A DNA stretch of 64,000 nucleotides, taken from positions 2,356,001 to 2,420,000 of the forward strand of contig NZ_AP027079.1 of assembly GCF_030295385.1 (NCBI RefSeq), written 5' to 3'. Position 1 is the stretch's first letter. Each line of letters starts with the position of its first letter. This document shows positions 18,865 to 27,932 of this stretch, piece by piece. A model generated the notes under the pieces. The model was not told the DNA's origin. It was given only the letters and a program-made list of their open reading frames with translations, and did no database searches. Origin of the DNA: Geothrix oryzae. GTDB lineage: Bacteria > Acidobacteriota > Holophagae > Holophagales > Holophagaceae. The translations under genes were made by a program, and so were the position numbers.

Positions 18865-20655
18865 TCACTCCTGGGGCTGAAGCTTGCCCTCGTGGCTGCG
18901 CTGCAGCTCCGCGAGGAGATGGTGGAGGGCCGCGACGATCTCGCCGGGCAGGAACGGGTTCGCGCCGCTGCGGGCCAGGGACTGCAGGCCCTTGGGCAGG
19001 TCGAGGTGCATGCGCAGCACCTTGAAGGTCTGGGCCAGGTGGGACTGCTCGACGACGAGCCCCTTCTGGACCGAGGCGAAGAAGTCGCGGTAGGTCTGCT
19101 CGGCCACCGGGTAGAGCAGGTAGGGCACCATCAGCTTCACATCCAGCCCCTGTTCCCGGGCCATCTGCAGCGCCTCGCGGCACACGCCGGCCACGCTGCC
19201 CCAGGCCACCAGGGCCAGCGGCGCATCAGGATTGCCGGTGATCTCGAAGAGGTCCCTGCGCTCCTTCAACGGATCGAACTTCTTCGTGCGCTTGTCGTTC
19301 ATGCGCGCATGCACGGAACCGCTGTTCGTGGGGGCCCCGGATTCGACATGTTCGATGCCGGAAGCCAGGTAGGTGCCGCCGAGCATGCCGGGGTGGCTGA
19401 TGGGGCTGATGTGGTTCTCGGTCTGCTTGAACCGCTTGTAGTCCTGGAGATCCGCGCCGGTCGGCCGGAGGCGGTCGATGATCTTGAACTGGGTGGTGTC
19501 GATGGGATCCAGGGTCTCCTTGCGCGAGGCGATCTCCTGGTCGGACAGGATGATCACCGGCGTCTGGTAGTACTCGGCGATGTTGAAGGCCTCGATGGTG
19601 GTGCGGAAGGTGTCGGCCACGGAGGTCGGGGCCAGCACGGGGCGGATCACATCGCCGTGGGCGGAGAAGGCCGCCGCGAAGAGGTCGGACTGCTCGGTCT
19701 TGGTGGGCAGGCCCGTGGAGGGGCCGCCGCGCTGCACATCCACGATCACCAGGGGCAGCTCGGCAATGCTGGCGAGGCCCATCATCTCCGACTTCAGGGA
19801 GAGGCCGGGGCCGCTGGTGGCGGTCATGGCCTTCTTGCCGGCGAAGGAGGCGCCCACGGCCGCGCCGATGCCCGCGATCTCGTCTTCGGCCTGCAGCACC
19901 GCACCGCCGTACTTCCAGACATGGTTGGTGAAGAACTGCATGATCTCGGTGGAGGGCGTGATCGGGTAGCCGCCGAAGAACTGGCAGCCCGCGAAGATGG
20001 CAGCGGCGGCGCACATGTCGTTGCCGTCGGTCAGGAGCTTGACGCCCCCCTTGTCCTCCAAGGGCAGGATGGTCATGTCGGCCTTGAGGGGATGTTCCTT
20101 CGCGAACGCCATGCCTGCGTCGAAGGCCTTCTGGTTGGCGGCGACGAGTTCCTGGCTCTTCTTGGCCAGCTTCTTGGAAATGCCCTTCATCACCGCCACG
20201 GCGCCGATGCCGAACCAGCCGGCGATGAGGCCGAGCACCACGGTGTTCTTGGCGCGCTCGGTGCCGGCGTGGGTCTTGGCCATCTCCGCGATGGGCACCG
20301 CGATCACCTGCAGGGGCGTCACGCCCACCAGGGGGATCTGGTTTTCGGGCACGCCGGTGGCGGCCTCGTAGATCACCACGGTGGTGCCGGCCACGGGCAG
20401 CTCGGCGCCGAACTTGAGGAAGTCCTCCCAGTTCAAGGCCACGGCCACATCGAGGTTGCCGCCGGGGTTCAGGACCGGATCCGTGCTGATGCGCACGCGA
20501 CAGGAGGACTCGCCGCCGCGGATCTGGGAGCCGAAGCTCTTGGTCATCACGCCGTGATAACCCTCGGCCGAAGCGGCCTGGAGAAGGGAGTCACCGGCAG
20601 AGACGATGCCATCGCCTCCTGAACCGGCCATTCCGAAGACAAGATCCTTGCGCAT
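18865..20655 (-). CDS. korA: 2-oxoacid:ferredoxin oxidoreductase, fused gamma-alpha subunit
   Basis: This 596-residue protein fuses the gamma domain (about 1-185, GMAGSGGDGIVSAGD) to the alpha domain (about 205-590, GYPITPSTEIM, GPGLSLKSEMMGLA), as in KorA/OorA-type enzymes. It partners with KorB. The ATG at 20655 has GAGG 5 bases upstream; the longer open frame has no support. The order is korA-korB-ferritin-like. The operon gives low-potential ferredoxin, relevant to the complex I encoded elsewhere in the window. Confidence 0.93.
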   Translation of the reverse strand: MRKDLVFGMAGSGGDGIVSAGDSLLQAASAEGYHGVMTKSFGSQIRGGESSCRVRISTDPVLNPGGNLDVAVALNWEDFLKFGAELPVAGTTVVIYEAATGVPENQIPLVGVTPLQVIAVPIAEMAKTHAGTERAKNTVVLGLIAGWFGIGAVAVMKGISKKLAKKSQELVAANQKAFDAGMAFAKEHPLKADMTILPLEDKGGVKLLTDGNDMCAAAAIFAGCQFFGGYPITPSTEIMQFFTNHVWKYGGAVLQAEDEIAGIGAAVGASFAGKKAMTATSGPGLSLKSEMMGLASIAELPLVIVDVQRGGPSTGLPTKTEQSDLFAAAFSAHGDVIRPVLAPTSVADTFRTTIEAFNIAEYYQTPVIILSDQEIASRKETLDPIDTTQFKIIDRLRPTGADLQDYKRFKQTENHISPISHPGMLGGTYLASGIEHVESGAPTNSGSVHARMNDKRTKKFDPLKERRDLFEITGNPDAPLALVAWGSVAGVCREALQMAREQGLDVKLMVPYLLYPVAEQTYRDFFASVQKGLVVEQSHLAQTFKVLRMHLDLPKGLQSLARSGANPFLPGEIVAALHHLLAELQRSHEGKLQPQE

Positions 20656-20813
20656 GGGCACCTCGGACTGAGGGTGATGTAGGCGGCATCCGAGCCTCAT
20701 CCAGCCGCCCGGAACCGCACACTGGAAGACGCAGTGTCGTCCACACCACCCTACCCCCGGGGGGCATTGCTTTTCATCACACCTTCCCGTCCGACAGCCT
20801 TGCCAGCGCTGTG

Positions 20814-21752
20814 TCAGCCCAGCTGGGCGAGGTCCTCGGGCGCGCCGAAGCTCAGGGCCGAAACCTCGAGGCCCCGCTCCTTCGCCTGGCGCTTCACGAG
20901 GCCGGCCAGGACCTTGCCCGGTCCCAGCTCAAGGAAGGTGGTGACCCCCTGGTCCAGCAGCAGGTCCAGGGTGGCCTGCCAGCGCACGGCGCCCGGAATC
21001 TGACGCACCAGCCCATCCCTCAGCGCCCCGGGTTCCGAGACTGCGGCTGCGTCCACATTGTTTACCAGGGGACAGAGGGGCGCCTGGAAGGCCAAGCCCC
21101 GCAGGATGGGTTCCATGCGCGCCTGGGCGGGCTCCATGAGGGGGGAGTGGAAGGGCGCGCTCACGGGCAGCTTCATCGCCTTCCGCCCGCCGCGGGTCTT
21201 GACGGCCTCCAGGGCCGCGTCCACCGCCTCGGCGTGGCCTGCGATGACGATCTGCCCCGGGCCGTTGAAGTTCGCGGGCACCACGATTTTGCCGGTGGCG
21301 GCGGCCGCCTCGGCGCAACTCGCTTCCACATCGCCCAGGCTCATGCCCAGGATCGCCGCCATGGCGCCCACGCCCACGGGCACGGCCTCCTGCATGGCCC
21401 GGCCGCGCTCGCGCACGGTGCGGACGGCATCCTGGAAGCTCAGGGTCCCCAGGGCCACCAGGGCGCTGTATTCGCCCAGGGAGTGCCCCGCGGCGAAGTC
21501 CGGCTTCGGCAGACGATGGCCCCAGGCCCGCACGACCATGACGCTGTGGGTGAGGATCGCGGGCTGGGTGTGCTCGGTGAGCTTCAGGATCTCTTCGGGC
21601 CCTTCGGCCATCAGCCTCGACAGGGGAAAGCCCAGGGCCGCGTCAGCCTCCTGGAGCACCGCTCGCGCCGCGGGCTCAGCCTCGGCCAGTGCCACGCCCA
21701 TGCCCACCGCCTGCGACCCCTGACCGGGAAACAGCCACGCGACCTTGCTCAT
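20814..21752 (-). CDS. fabD: Malonyl-CoA:ACP transacylase
   Basis: This 312-residue enzyme loads malonate onto acyl carrier protein for fatty-acid synthesis. FPGQGSQ is at 8-14, the catalytic Ser91 lies in GHSLGEYSAL, and the catalytic His is in APFHSPLM. The ATG at 21752 has GGAGG 5 bases upstream. It follows plsX on the same strand, but the 174-base spacer with a large inverted repeat separates them. Confidence 0.95.
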   Translation of the reverse strand: MSKVAWLFPGQGSQAVGMGVALAEAEPAARAVLQEADAALGFPLSRLMAEGPEEILKLTEHTQPAILTHSVMVVRAWGHRLPKPDFAAGHSLGEYSALVALGTLSFQDAVRTVRERGRAMQEAVPVGVGAMAAILGMSLGDVEASCAEAAAATGKIVVPANFNGPGQIVIAGHAEAVDAALEAVKTRGGRKAMKLPVSAPFHSPLMEPAQARMEPILRGLAFQAPLCPLVNNVDAAAVSEPGALRDGLVRQIPGAVRWQATLDLLLDQGVTTFLELGPGKVLAGLVKRQAKERGLEVSALSFGAPEDLAQLG

Positions 21753-21787
21753 GACAACCTCCAAAGACATAAAAGCTCACCACCAAG

Positions 21788-21897
21788 CCACCAAGACACC
21801 AGGAACTGCTCAAGAACAGCATTCTGCGTTTCTTGGTGCCTTCTCGGTATCGGCTGCGCCGATGCGCGAGACGGACAGATATCTGGTGTCTTGGTGG
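21788..21897. repeat. Inverted repeat in the plsX-fabD spacer
   Basis: A perfect 15-base inverted repeat (CCACCAAGACACCAG at 21788-21802 and its complement at 21883-21897) encloses about 80 bases. A further ACCAAG/CTTGGT pair and a small ATCGGC-TGC-GCCGAT hairpin lie inside or near it. The spacer has lower GC than its neighbours. It looks like a non-coding fold-back or intergenic repeat element of the kind found in many copies in bacterial genomes; no open frame is seen in it. Confidence 0.7.
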
Positions 21898-21926
21898 TAA
21901 ATCCTTTTCCCTTTGACTGACTGGAC

Positions 21927-22952
21927 TCAGTCCTGCGGCAGCAGCAGCGCCACGCGCTCCTGGATGCGTTCGTGCAGGTGGTGCTCCGCGGCCCGCAGGG
22001 CGGCGCGGATGGCGTTGCGCACGGCCTTGTGGTCGCTGCGGCCGTGGCCGATGATGCTCACGCCTTTCACGCCCAGCAGCGGCGCGCCGCCGTACTCGGC
22101 ATAGTCCAGCTTCTTCTTGAACCGCTTCATGGCGGGCTTGGCGAGCAGGCCGGCCAGCTTGGTGATGGGGGTCTCCATGAAGCTCTCGCGCAGGCCGCCG
22201 ATGATGCCCTCCGCCAGGGCCTCGCTGGACTTCAGCACCACATTGCCCACGAAGCCGTCGCAGGCGATGACATCGAAATTGCCGTTCCAGATGTCGCGGC
22301 CCTCGGCGTTGCCCTCGAAGCGGATGTCCATCTGGCGGAGCATGGCGGAGGCATCCTTGGTCACATCTGTGCCCTTGCCGTCCTCCTCGCCCACGCTGAG
22401 GATGCCCACGCGGGGCCGCTCCAGGCCGAGCACCTCCTCGGCGTAGACCGAGCCCATCACGGCGAACTGCGCGATGTGTTCGGCCCGACTGTCCACATTG
22501 GCGCCCACATCCAGCAGCACCGTGGGGTTGCCCTTCATGTTGGGCAGGACGCTGGCCAGGGCCGGCCGGTCCACGCCCTCGAGCTTGCCGATGACGAGGC
22601 TGGAGGCCACCATGGCGGCGCCGGTGTGGCCCATGGACACCATGCCGTGGGCCCGCCCCTCGCGCACGAGCTGCGCGGCGACGCGGATGGAGCTGTCCTT
22701 TTTTTCCTTCAGGATGCTGGTGGCCTTGTCTTCCATCACCACGGTCTGGGAGGCATGGACCACCTCCGCCCGGGCCATCAGCGCGGGCGTGAAGCCCTGC
22801 CGCGCCAGTTCGGGGCGGAGCACCGCCTCGTCCCCGACGAGGAACAGGAAGAGCCCCGGCCAGGCCTCGAGGGCCTCCCGGGCGCCTTGCAGCGTTACAT
22901 GGGGGGCGTGGTCGCCCCCCATGGCATCCAGTGCAATGCGATGGCCGTCCAC
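21927..22952 (-). CDS. plsX: Phosphate acyltransferase PlsX
   Basis: This 341-residue enzyme converts acyl-ACP to acyl-phosphate, the donor for the first step of phospholipid synthesis. The N-terminal IALDAMGGDHAP is diagnostic, and MGHTGAA and DVGANVDSR are typical further on. It starts 10 bases after rpmF, as in the widely conserved yceD-rpmF-plsX cluster. Confidence 0.95.
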   Translation of the reverse strand: MDGHRIALDAMGGDHAPHVTLQGAREALEAWPGLFLFLVGDEAVLRPELARQGFTPALMARAEVVHASQTVVMEDKATSILKEKKDSSIRVAAQLVREGRAHGMVSMGHTGAAMVASSLVIGKLEGVDRPALASVLPNMKGNPTVLLDVGANVDSRAEHIAQFAVMGSVYAEEVLGLERPRVGILSVGEEDGKGTDVTKDASAMLRQMDIRFEGNAEGRDIWNGNFDVIACDGFVGNVVLKSSEALAEGIIGGLRESFMETPITKLAGLLAKPAMKRFKKKLDYAEYGGAPLLGVKGVSIIGHGRSDHKAVRNAIRAALRAAEHHLHERIQERVALLLPQD

Positions 22953-22962
22953 CGGCCGGCCC

Positions 22963-23148
22963 TTAAGCCGTCTCGGCGACGCGAACGGCCAGCTTGCCGC
23001 GGTAGAACCCGCAGCTGGGGCACACGCGGTGCGGCAGCTTGGGGGTCTGGCAGTTCGGGCAGGTGCTGGCGCTCATGACTTCCAGCGCGTCGTGGGTGCG
23101 CCGGCGGTCGCGGCGGGCCTTGGAATGGCGGCGCTTGGGATTCGGCAT
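22963..23148 (-). CDS. rpmF: Ribosomal protein bL32
   Basis: This 61-residue basic protein of the large ribosomal subunit starts with the typical MPNPKRRHSKARRDRRR. It keeps a full zinc site, Cys30, Cys33, Cys43 and Cys46, so it is the zinc-binding form. An AGGAG lies upstream of the ATG. It stands between yceD and plsX. Confidence 0.96.
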   Translation of the reverse strand: MPNPKRRHSKARRDRRRTHDALEVMSASTCPNCQTPKLPHRVCPSCGFYRGKLAVRVAETA

Positions 23149-23193
23149 GAAAAGCTCCTAGCAGATAGAACGCAATGTTCCAGGTTAAAGGGT

Positions 23194-23727
23194 TCAGGAC
23201 TGCGGGTCCAGCTTGATTCCCGCGAGGGCCTTGGCCAGCGCCTGGTTCAGGGCGGACGGGGCCTGCACGGCGTCGGGCTGGCATTGGCAGGGGCCCTTGT
23301 TCCAATTCTTGCCGCAGCTGGGACAAAGCCCCTTGCAGTCGTCGGTACAGAGGGGGTGCATGGGGGCCTGGAGCTCGAACTGCTCCCGCACCAGCTCCGC
23401 CTCGTCCAGGTTGTCCTCGGGCAGGAAGACCACATCCAAGTCCTGGGAGCCCAGTGCATGGGAGCCACGGCCCACCAGATCGGCGTCCTTGCTCCCCAGG
23501 AACTGGCTTTCGACCATGAGGGGCCGGTCGAGGGGCGCCAGACAGCGGCTGCAGAACCCCTGCCACACGGCCTGGCCCTTCACTTCGAGGAAGACATCGC
23601 CGTCGGAGGCCAGGGCGAAGACGGACCAGGCCAGCTCGCGCAGGGAGACATCCCCCTCCAGCTCCAGGTGGGCCGTGGTGCCGCTCAGGCGGAGACCCTC
23701 GGGGGGCAGGTGGTAGAGGTCGATCAC
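23194..23727 (-). CDS. YceD/DUF177 protein
   Basis: This 177-residue protein belongs to the YceD (DUF177) family, which is linked to 23S rRNA/ribosome assembly and nearly always precedes rpmF. Two Cys pairs, FCSRCLAPL (about 69-77) and CPSCGKNWNKGPCQC (about 145-159), could bind zinc, and the second is a C-terminal extension beyond the core. Its ATG overlaps the stop of the pseudopilin gene by four bases. Confidence 0.85.
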   Translation of the reverse strand: MIDLYHLPPEGLRLSGTTAHLELEGDVSLRELAWSVFALASDGDVFLEVKGQAVWQGFCSRCLAPLDRPLMVESQFLGSKDADLVGRGSHALGSQDLDVVFLPEDNLDEAELVREQFELQAPMHPLCTDDCKGLCPSCGKNWNKGPCQCQPDAVQAPSALNQALAKALAGIKLDPQS

Positions 23728-24224
23728 TTCTTGGCTCCGGCGTCCGCAGGCTCGCCCTTGGGCGCGCCATCGGTCGTGGGCCCGGCGCCGATCACCTGGC
23801 CCTGGCCGGGAGTCCGGGTGATGGGCCCGAATTCATCCTGCCGGTCGGGATCGCCCGCGGATTTCAGCTCGTAGTTGTTCCGCGTGGACTTCCCTTCGTA
23901 GGGCTGCTTGAAGGGGTCGAGGGGGCTCATGCCGAGCTTGATGAGGCTTTCCTTCACCAGCGGCGAGTTGGGCTCCACCATGGCCTCGAAGCTGCCGAAA
24001 TCGGGATAGCGGGCATGCTTCAGGTGGTACTGGTCGAGGCCCTCGGCCACGGTCTTGAGATCGTCCTGGGCTTTCACATGGCGGGCCTGGGCGCTGTATT
24101 TCTGATACTGCTTGAACCCCAGCGTGCTGATGACGGCGATGATCATCAGGGCCACCAGCAGTTCCAGCAGCGAAAAGCCCCGGTGGGTGGGACGGGTCGC
24201 GCGGCAAGCGGAGGTCGGGTTCAT
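23724..24224 (-). CDS. GspG-like type II pseudopilin
   Basis: This 166-residue prepilin-type protein has a basic leader cut at G-FSLLELLVALMII, with Glu5 of the mature protein. The rest resembles GspG major pseudopilins, including the DPFKQPYEG stretch near the C-terminal third, and ends in a Gly/Ala/Pro tail. It is expected in the type II secretion or type IV pilus pseudopilus at the inner membrane. The ATG at 24224 is taken because it starts a normal leader. Its stop overlaps yceD, so it is the first gene of a yceD-rpmF-plsX transcript. Confidence 0.85.
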   Translation of the reverse strand: MNPTSACRATRPTHRGFSLLELLVALMIIAVISTLGFKQYQKYSAQARHVKAQDDLKTVAEGLDQYHLKHARYPDFGSFEAMVEPNSPLVKESLIKLGMSPLDPFKQPYEGKSTRNNYELKSAGDPDRQDEFGPITRTPGQGQVIGAGPTTDGAPKGEPADAGAKK

Positions 24225-24312
24225 GGGAAGATCCGGAGAAAGGGCTCGTCTGCGTCGCATCCGAGCGTTCCAGTGTGCCAGGAATGGCCGAAAAAGCAAG
24301 GATCCATCAGCA

Positions 24313-25767
24313 TCATGCGTCCTTGGAACCCTCGGTTCCCCCGCCCTCATCCACCGCGGACGCAGGGAAGTCGGCGGGCCAGGGGAAGGCCTTGGGAAGG
24401 GCTTCCACGCCCCCCAGTTCGGCCAGCCAGTAGCGGTAGGCCCGGAAGCTCATGCCGAGGCGCTTTCCGGCCTTGGTCTTCACCCCGCCCACCTCTTCCA
24501 GGGCCCGCCGGAGGAGATAGCCCTTCAGCGCGGTGAGCCAGGGCTCGAGGTCGAAACCCTCCGGCGGAATGCTGAAGGGCGAGGGGCGATCGGAGGATTC
24601 GCTGGCGGCCAGGGAGCCCAGCCCCTCGGGCAGGAGATCCCGGGTGATGGGTCCCCCGGGATTGAGCGCCACGCAGCGCTCCATGAGGTTCTCCAGCTCT
24701 CGCACATTGCCCGGAAAGCGATAGGTGAGCAGCTCGGCCATGGTCTCGGCGTGGAGCTGCATGGGCGGCTTGCCCAGCTTCTGGCAGAAGCGCCGGATGA
24801 AGTGCTCCGCCAGCACGGGCAGGTCCTCGGGCCGGTCCCGCAGCGGGGGCATCTCGATCTGGAGGATGTTCAGGCGGTAGAACAGATCCTCCCGGAAGGC
24901 CCCGGATTCCGCGCGGGCCCGCAGGTCGCGGTTGGTGGCGGCGATGACCCGCACATCCACGGCCCGCTCCTCCGTGGCGCCGAGGCGCCGGAACCGGCGC
25001 TCCTGGAGCACCCGCAGCAGCTTCACCTGGAGGGCCAGGGGCATTTCGCCGATCTCGTCGAGGAACAGGATGCCGCCGCCCGCCTCCTCGAAGAGGCCGC
25101 GTTTCATGGCGCTGGCGCCCGTGAAGGCCCCCTTCTCGAAACCGAACAGCTCGCTCTCCAGCAGGGCTTCGGGCAGGGCCCCGCAGTTCACGGCCACGAA
25201 GGGCCCCTTGGCCCGGTCGGAGTAGCGGTGGATGAGCCGGGCCACCACCTCCTTGCCTGTGCCGCTCTCGCCCGTCAGCAGCACCGTGGTGTCGGCGCGG
25301 GAGACTTTCCCGATCAGGGCGTTGATCTTCCGCATCACCGGCCCCACGCCCACCAGCTCACCCAGGTCCGGGGGCAGCTGGGTTTCCGGCTCCGCGGCGG
25401 CCAGCAGGCCCTTCAGCGTGCCGATGAGGTCCTCGTGCTTGAAGGGCTTGGTGATGAAGTCCACCGCTCCCTGGTTCAGGGCCTGGACCGTGGTTTCCGT
25501 GGTGGCGTAGGCGGTCATGATCACCACCGGCGTCTCCACCCCCTGCTCCTTCATCCAGGTGAGCAGTTCGATGCCGGAGCCGTCCTTGAGCTTCAGATCC
25601 GACAGGACGCCGTCGAAGGAGGCCTCCTGAAGGGCCCGACGCCCCTCCTCGATGCCGGTGACCGCCTCACAGGCGAACCCGGCCCCCTCCAGGGCCAGGG
25701 TCAGCACTTCCCGGAGGCCGGGCTCGTCCTCCACCAGCAGGATCCGTTGGGTCGAGGCGAGGGACAT
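24313..25767 (-). CDS. PilR-like NtrC-family response regulator
   Basis: This 484-residue activator of sigma-54 promoters has a receiver domain with phospho-Asp57 and an AAA+ domain with Walker A GESGTGKE and the sigma-54 contact loop GAFTGAS. A C-terminal Fis-type helix-turn-helix ([17 protein letters not shown]) is close to that of PilR. A linker near 385-405 is Ser/Pro-rich. It lies upstream of the pseudopilin gene on the same strand, so control of pilus or secretion genes is likely. The partner kinase is not adjacent. Confidence 0.92.
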   Translation of the reverse strand: MSLASTQRILLVEDEPGLREVLTLALEGAGFACEAVTGIEEGRRALQEASFDGVLSDLKLKDGSGIELLTWMKEQGVETPVVIMTAYATTETTVQALNQGAVDFITKPFKHEDLIGTLKGLLAAAEPETQLPPDLGELVGVGPVMRKINALIGKVSRADTTVLLTGESGTGKEVVARLIHRYSDRAKGPFVAVNCGALPEALLESELFGFEKGAFTGASAMKRGLFEEAGGGILFLDEIGEMPLALQVKLLRVLQERRFRRLGATEERAVDVRVIAATNRDLRARAESGAFREDLFYRLNILQIEMPPLRDRPEDLPVLAEHFIRRFCQKLGKPPMQLHAETMAELLTYRFPGNVRELENLMERCVALNPGGPITRDLLPEGLGSLAASESSDRPSPFSIPPEGFDLEPWLTALKGYLLRRALEEVGGVKTKAGKRLGMSFRAYRYWLAELGGVEALPKAFPWPADFPASAVDEGGGTEGSKDA

Positions 25768-25830
25768 GGCACCCTGAAGAAGTGACGCGTTAGGTCAGTT
25801 ATCCTATCTTGAACCCTTTTCTGGAGTCCC

Positions 25831-26949
25831 GTGAAGCACATCGTCTTTGCCCACCGGAAGCTGTCCTTCGGAGGCGGGGAGCGGGTGCTTCTGGAGCAGG
25901 TGGCCGCGCTGGCGGACCTGCCGGTCCAGGTTTCGGTGATCTTCCGCAAGGAACCCGGGAAGCGCGACATCGAGCCGGAGTTGCGGGCGCGGAATCCGAA
26001 GGTGGTGGAAGTGCTCCACCTGCCCGGCCCCCTGGGCGCCTTCCGGTGGCTGCGGCGGATCCGTCCGGATCTGCTGGTGCTCTGCAACCACAAGGGCGTG
26101 CAGCGGGCTCTGCCCTGGCTGGCCCGGACCGGCCTCCGCCTGCCCACCGTGGTCACCCTGCACGAACACTATGAGCGCCACTTGCGGAAGTACCGGGGCA
26201 TTCGCGGTTTCGTGGACCGCTGGCTCTGCACCTACGACTTCACCGCCGCCGTGCGGGAGCACCTCGGCCCCGCGCCATGCAGCATCATCCATCCCCTCTA
26301 CCCCAGGGCCGAGGCCCAGCCGGTGGACCCCGAGGCGCGACGCGCGGCCCGGCGCGCGCTGCGCGTCCCGGAAAACGCGGCGGTCGTGGGATATGCGGGG
26401 CAGATGGACGCCCGGAAGGCGACCACCGATGTGATCCGGTTCGCAAGCCACCTGAGGGGGCTCCTGGGCCATCCGCTGCACCTGCTCCTGGCGGGCCGGG
26501 AGGACGGGAGCTACGCCCAGGAGATCCAGGACGCCCTCGAGGACGAAAATCTAACCGGCCACTGCACCCGCACGGGCCCCCTGGGGGATCTTTCACCCGC
26601 CTTCGCCGCCCTCGACCTCTATGTCATGACCAGCCGCAACGAGGGCTTCTTCCCCCTGGCCCTCATCGAGGCCCTGGAGCGGGGCGTGCCCGTGCTGGCC
26701 CCCACCGTGGGAGGCATCGGCACCGTGCTGAAGGATGGCGAGGGCGGCTTCCTCATCCCCAAGCCCGACGACCGGAAGCCCATCGATGGCGCCCTGCTGC
26801 GCCGGACTGCGGCCCGGATCGCCCCCCTGCTGGCGGATTCCGCGATCTGGGAGGCCCAGCGGACCAGGGCCCACGCCTTCGGCACGACCCTGACCCGCGA
26901 TTACGATGCCGCATCCCGGTTCCGCGAGGCGGTGGCGGCATGGCTGTGA
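25831..26949 (+). CDS. Glycosyltransferase family 4
   Basis: This 372-residue GT-B enzyme begins KHIVFAHRKLSFGGGERVL, with the acceptor-side glycine loop. The donor-side motif is RNEGFFPLALIEALERGVPVLA, where the conserved Glu pairs bind the sugar nucleotide. It probably adds a sugar to lipopolysaccharide core or another envelope glycan, given the neighbouring GT9 and hldD genes. It starts with GTG, with GGAG 5 bases upstream. Confidence 0.88.
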   Translation: MKHIVFAHRKLSFGGGERVLLEQVAALADLPVQVSVIFRKEPGKRDIEPELRARNPKVVEVLHLPGPLGAFRWLRRIRPDLLVLCNHKGVQRALPWLARTGLRLPTVVTLHEHYERHLRKYRGIRGFVDRWLCTYDFTAAVREHLGPAPCSIIHPLYPRAEAQPVDPEARRAARRALRVPENAAVVGYAGQMDARKATTDVIRFASHLRGLLGHPLHLLLAGREDGSYAQEIQDALEDENLTGHCTRTGPLGDLSPAFAALDLYVMTSRNEGFFPLALIEALERGVPVLAPTVGGIGTVLKDGEGGFLIPKPDDRKPIDGALLRRTAARIAPLLADSAIWEAQRTRAHAFGTTLTRDYDAASRFREAVAAWL

Positions 26950-27905
26950 TTCCCGACCGCGCCACCTGGGTACGCTTCCCGCGGTTCGTGGGCGATGCCG
27001 CCATGCAGCTGCCTGTGCTGCGCCTGCTGCGGGAGCTGGATCTCGGCCCCATCGTCGTCTGGGGCCCGAAGACCACCGTGGGCCTGGTGGCGGACACCTG
27101 GTTCTGCGACGCGGCCCTGCCCGACGAAGGCAAGCCCGGTCCCTTCGAGATGGCGCGCATCCTCCGGAACCACCGCGCGGCCCGCAGCATCCACTTCCCG
27201 AAGTCCCTGCGGCCGGCCCTGGCCGCCTGGCTGGCCCGGGTGCCCGAGCGCATCGGCGTGGACGAGAGCCTGGCGGGCCTCTTCAACACCCACAGCGGCC
27301 CCTTCTGGGACGCGGAGGGCCCCTTCCTGCTCCGCTACCACGCCGTGCTGAAGCGGCGCTGGCCGGACCTGCCCCCCATGCCCTATGCCGACTTCGATCC
27401 GGCCGTGGCCATCGACAAGCCTGCGGAGCGCTACCTCTGCCTCATGCCCGGCTCGACCTGGCCCTCCAAGGCCTGGCCCGTGGACCACTACCGGACCCTC
27501 CTCCTGAAGGCCCGCTCCGAAGGCTATGCCGTGGCCGTGCTGGGCTCGCCGGACGAGGCGGCCACCTGCGCGGCAGTGGCGGGACGCGAAGGCCTCGACC
27601 TCTGTGGAAAGACCACCCTGAAAGAGGCCGCGGCCTGGATGCGCGGAGCGACGGCCGTGCTGGGCAACGACTCGGGCCTGAGCCACCTGGCCGCCGCCTG
27701 CGGGGCGCCCGTGCTGGCCCTCTACGGCGCCACGGACCCCGGCGGCTCCACCCCCTGGGGACCGAAGAGCCGGGGCCTCCGGAAGGAGGGCGTCCCCTGC
27801 GCGCCCTGCTTCAAGCCGGCCTGCTTCACGCCGGGCCACCCTTGTCTGGCGGGCATCGGGCCGGACCAGGTCTGGGCGGAACTCCAGGGCCTGATAACCG
27901 GATAG
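26940..27905 (+). CDS. Glycosyltransferase family 9 (heptosyltransferase-like)
   Basis: This 321-residue protein is of the ADP-heptose:LPS heptosyltransferase family. RFPRFVGDAAMQLPVL is at the N-terminus, and LMPGSTWPSKAWP and NDSGLSHLAAACGAPVLALYG in the C-terminal donor domain are diagnostic. A Cys-rich CAPCFKPACF stretch is near the C-terminus, as in many family members. It overlaps the previous gene by 10 bases; GTG 26946 would give a 4-base overlap instead. With hldD nearby it likely builds LPS inner core. Confidence 0.9.
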   Translation: MAVIPDRATWVRFPRFVGDAAMQLPVLRLLRELDLGPIVVWGPKTTVGLVADTWFCDAALPDEGKPGPFEMARILRNHRAARSIHFPKSLRPALAAWLARVPERIGVDESLAGLFNTHSGPFWDAEGPFLLRYHAVLKRRWPDLPPMPYADFDPAVAIDKPAERYLCLMPGSTWPSKAWPVDHYRTLLLKARSEGYAVAVLGSPDEAATCAAVAGREGLDLCGKTTLKEAAAWMRGATAVLGNDSGLSHLAAACGAPVLALYGATDPGGSTPWGPKSRGLRKEGVPCAPCFKPACFTPGHPCLAGIGPDQVWAELQGLITG

Positions 27906-27932
27906 AATCAGCATTCACCTCCGAGGTCCCGC

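Noticed and set aside
18892-20622. 576-codon open frame opposite korA
   Set aside because: Antisense shadow of a clear gene; composition is Gly/His/Leu/Glu-rich without motif.
20753-20763. CCCCCGGGGG-type palindrome between fabD and korA as a terminator
   Set aside because: No loop and no T run; it may be chance in a GC-rich spacer.
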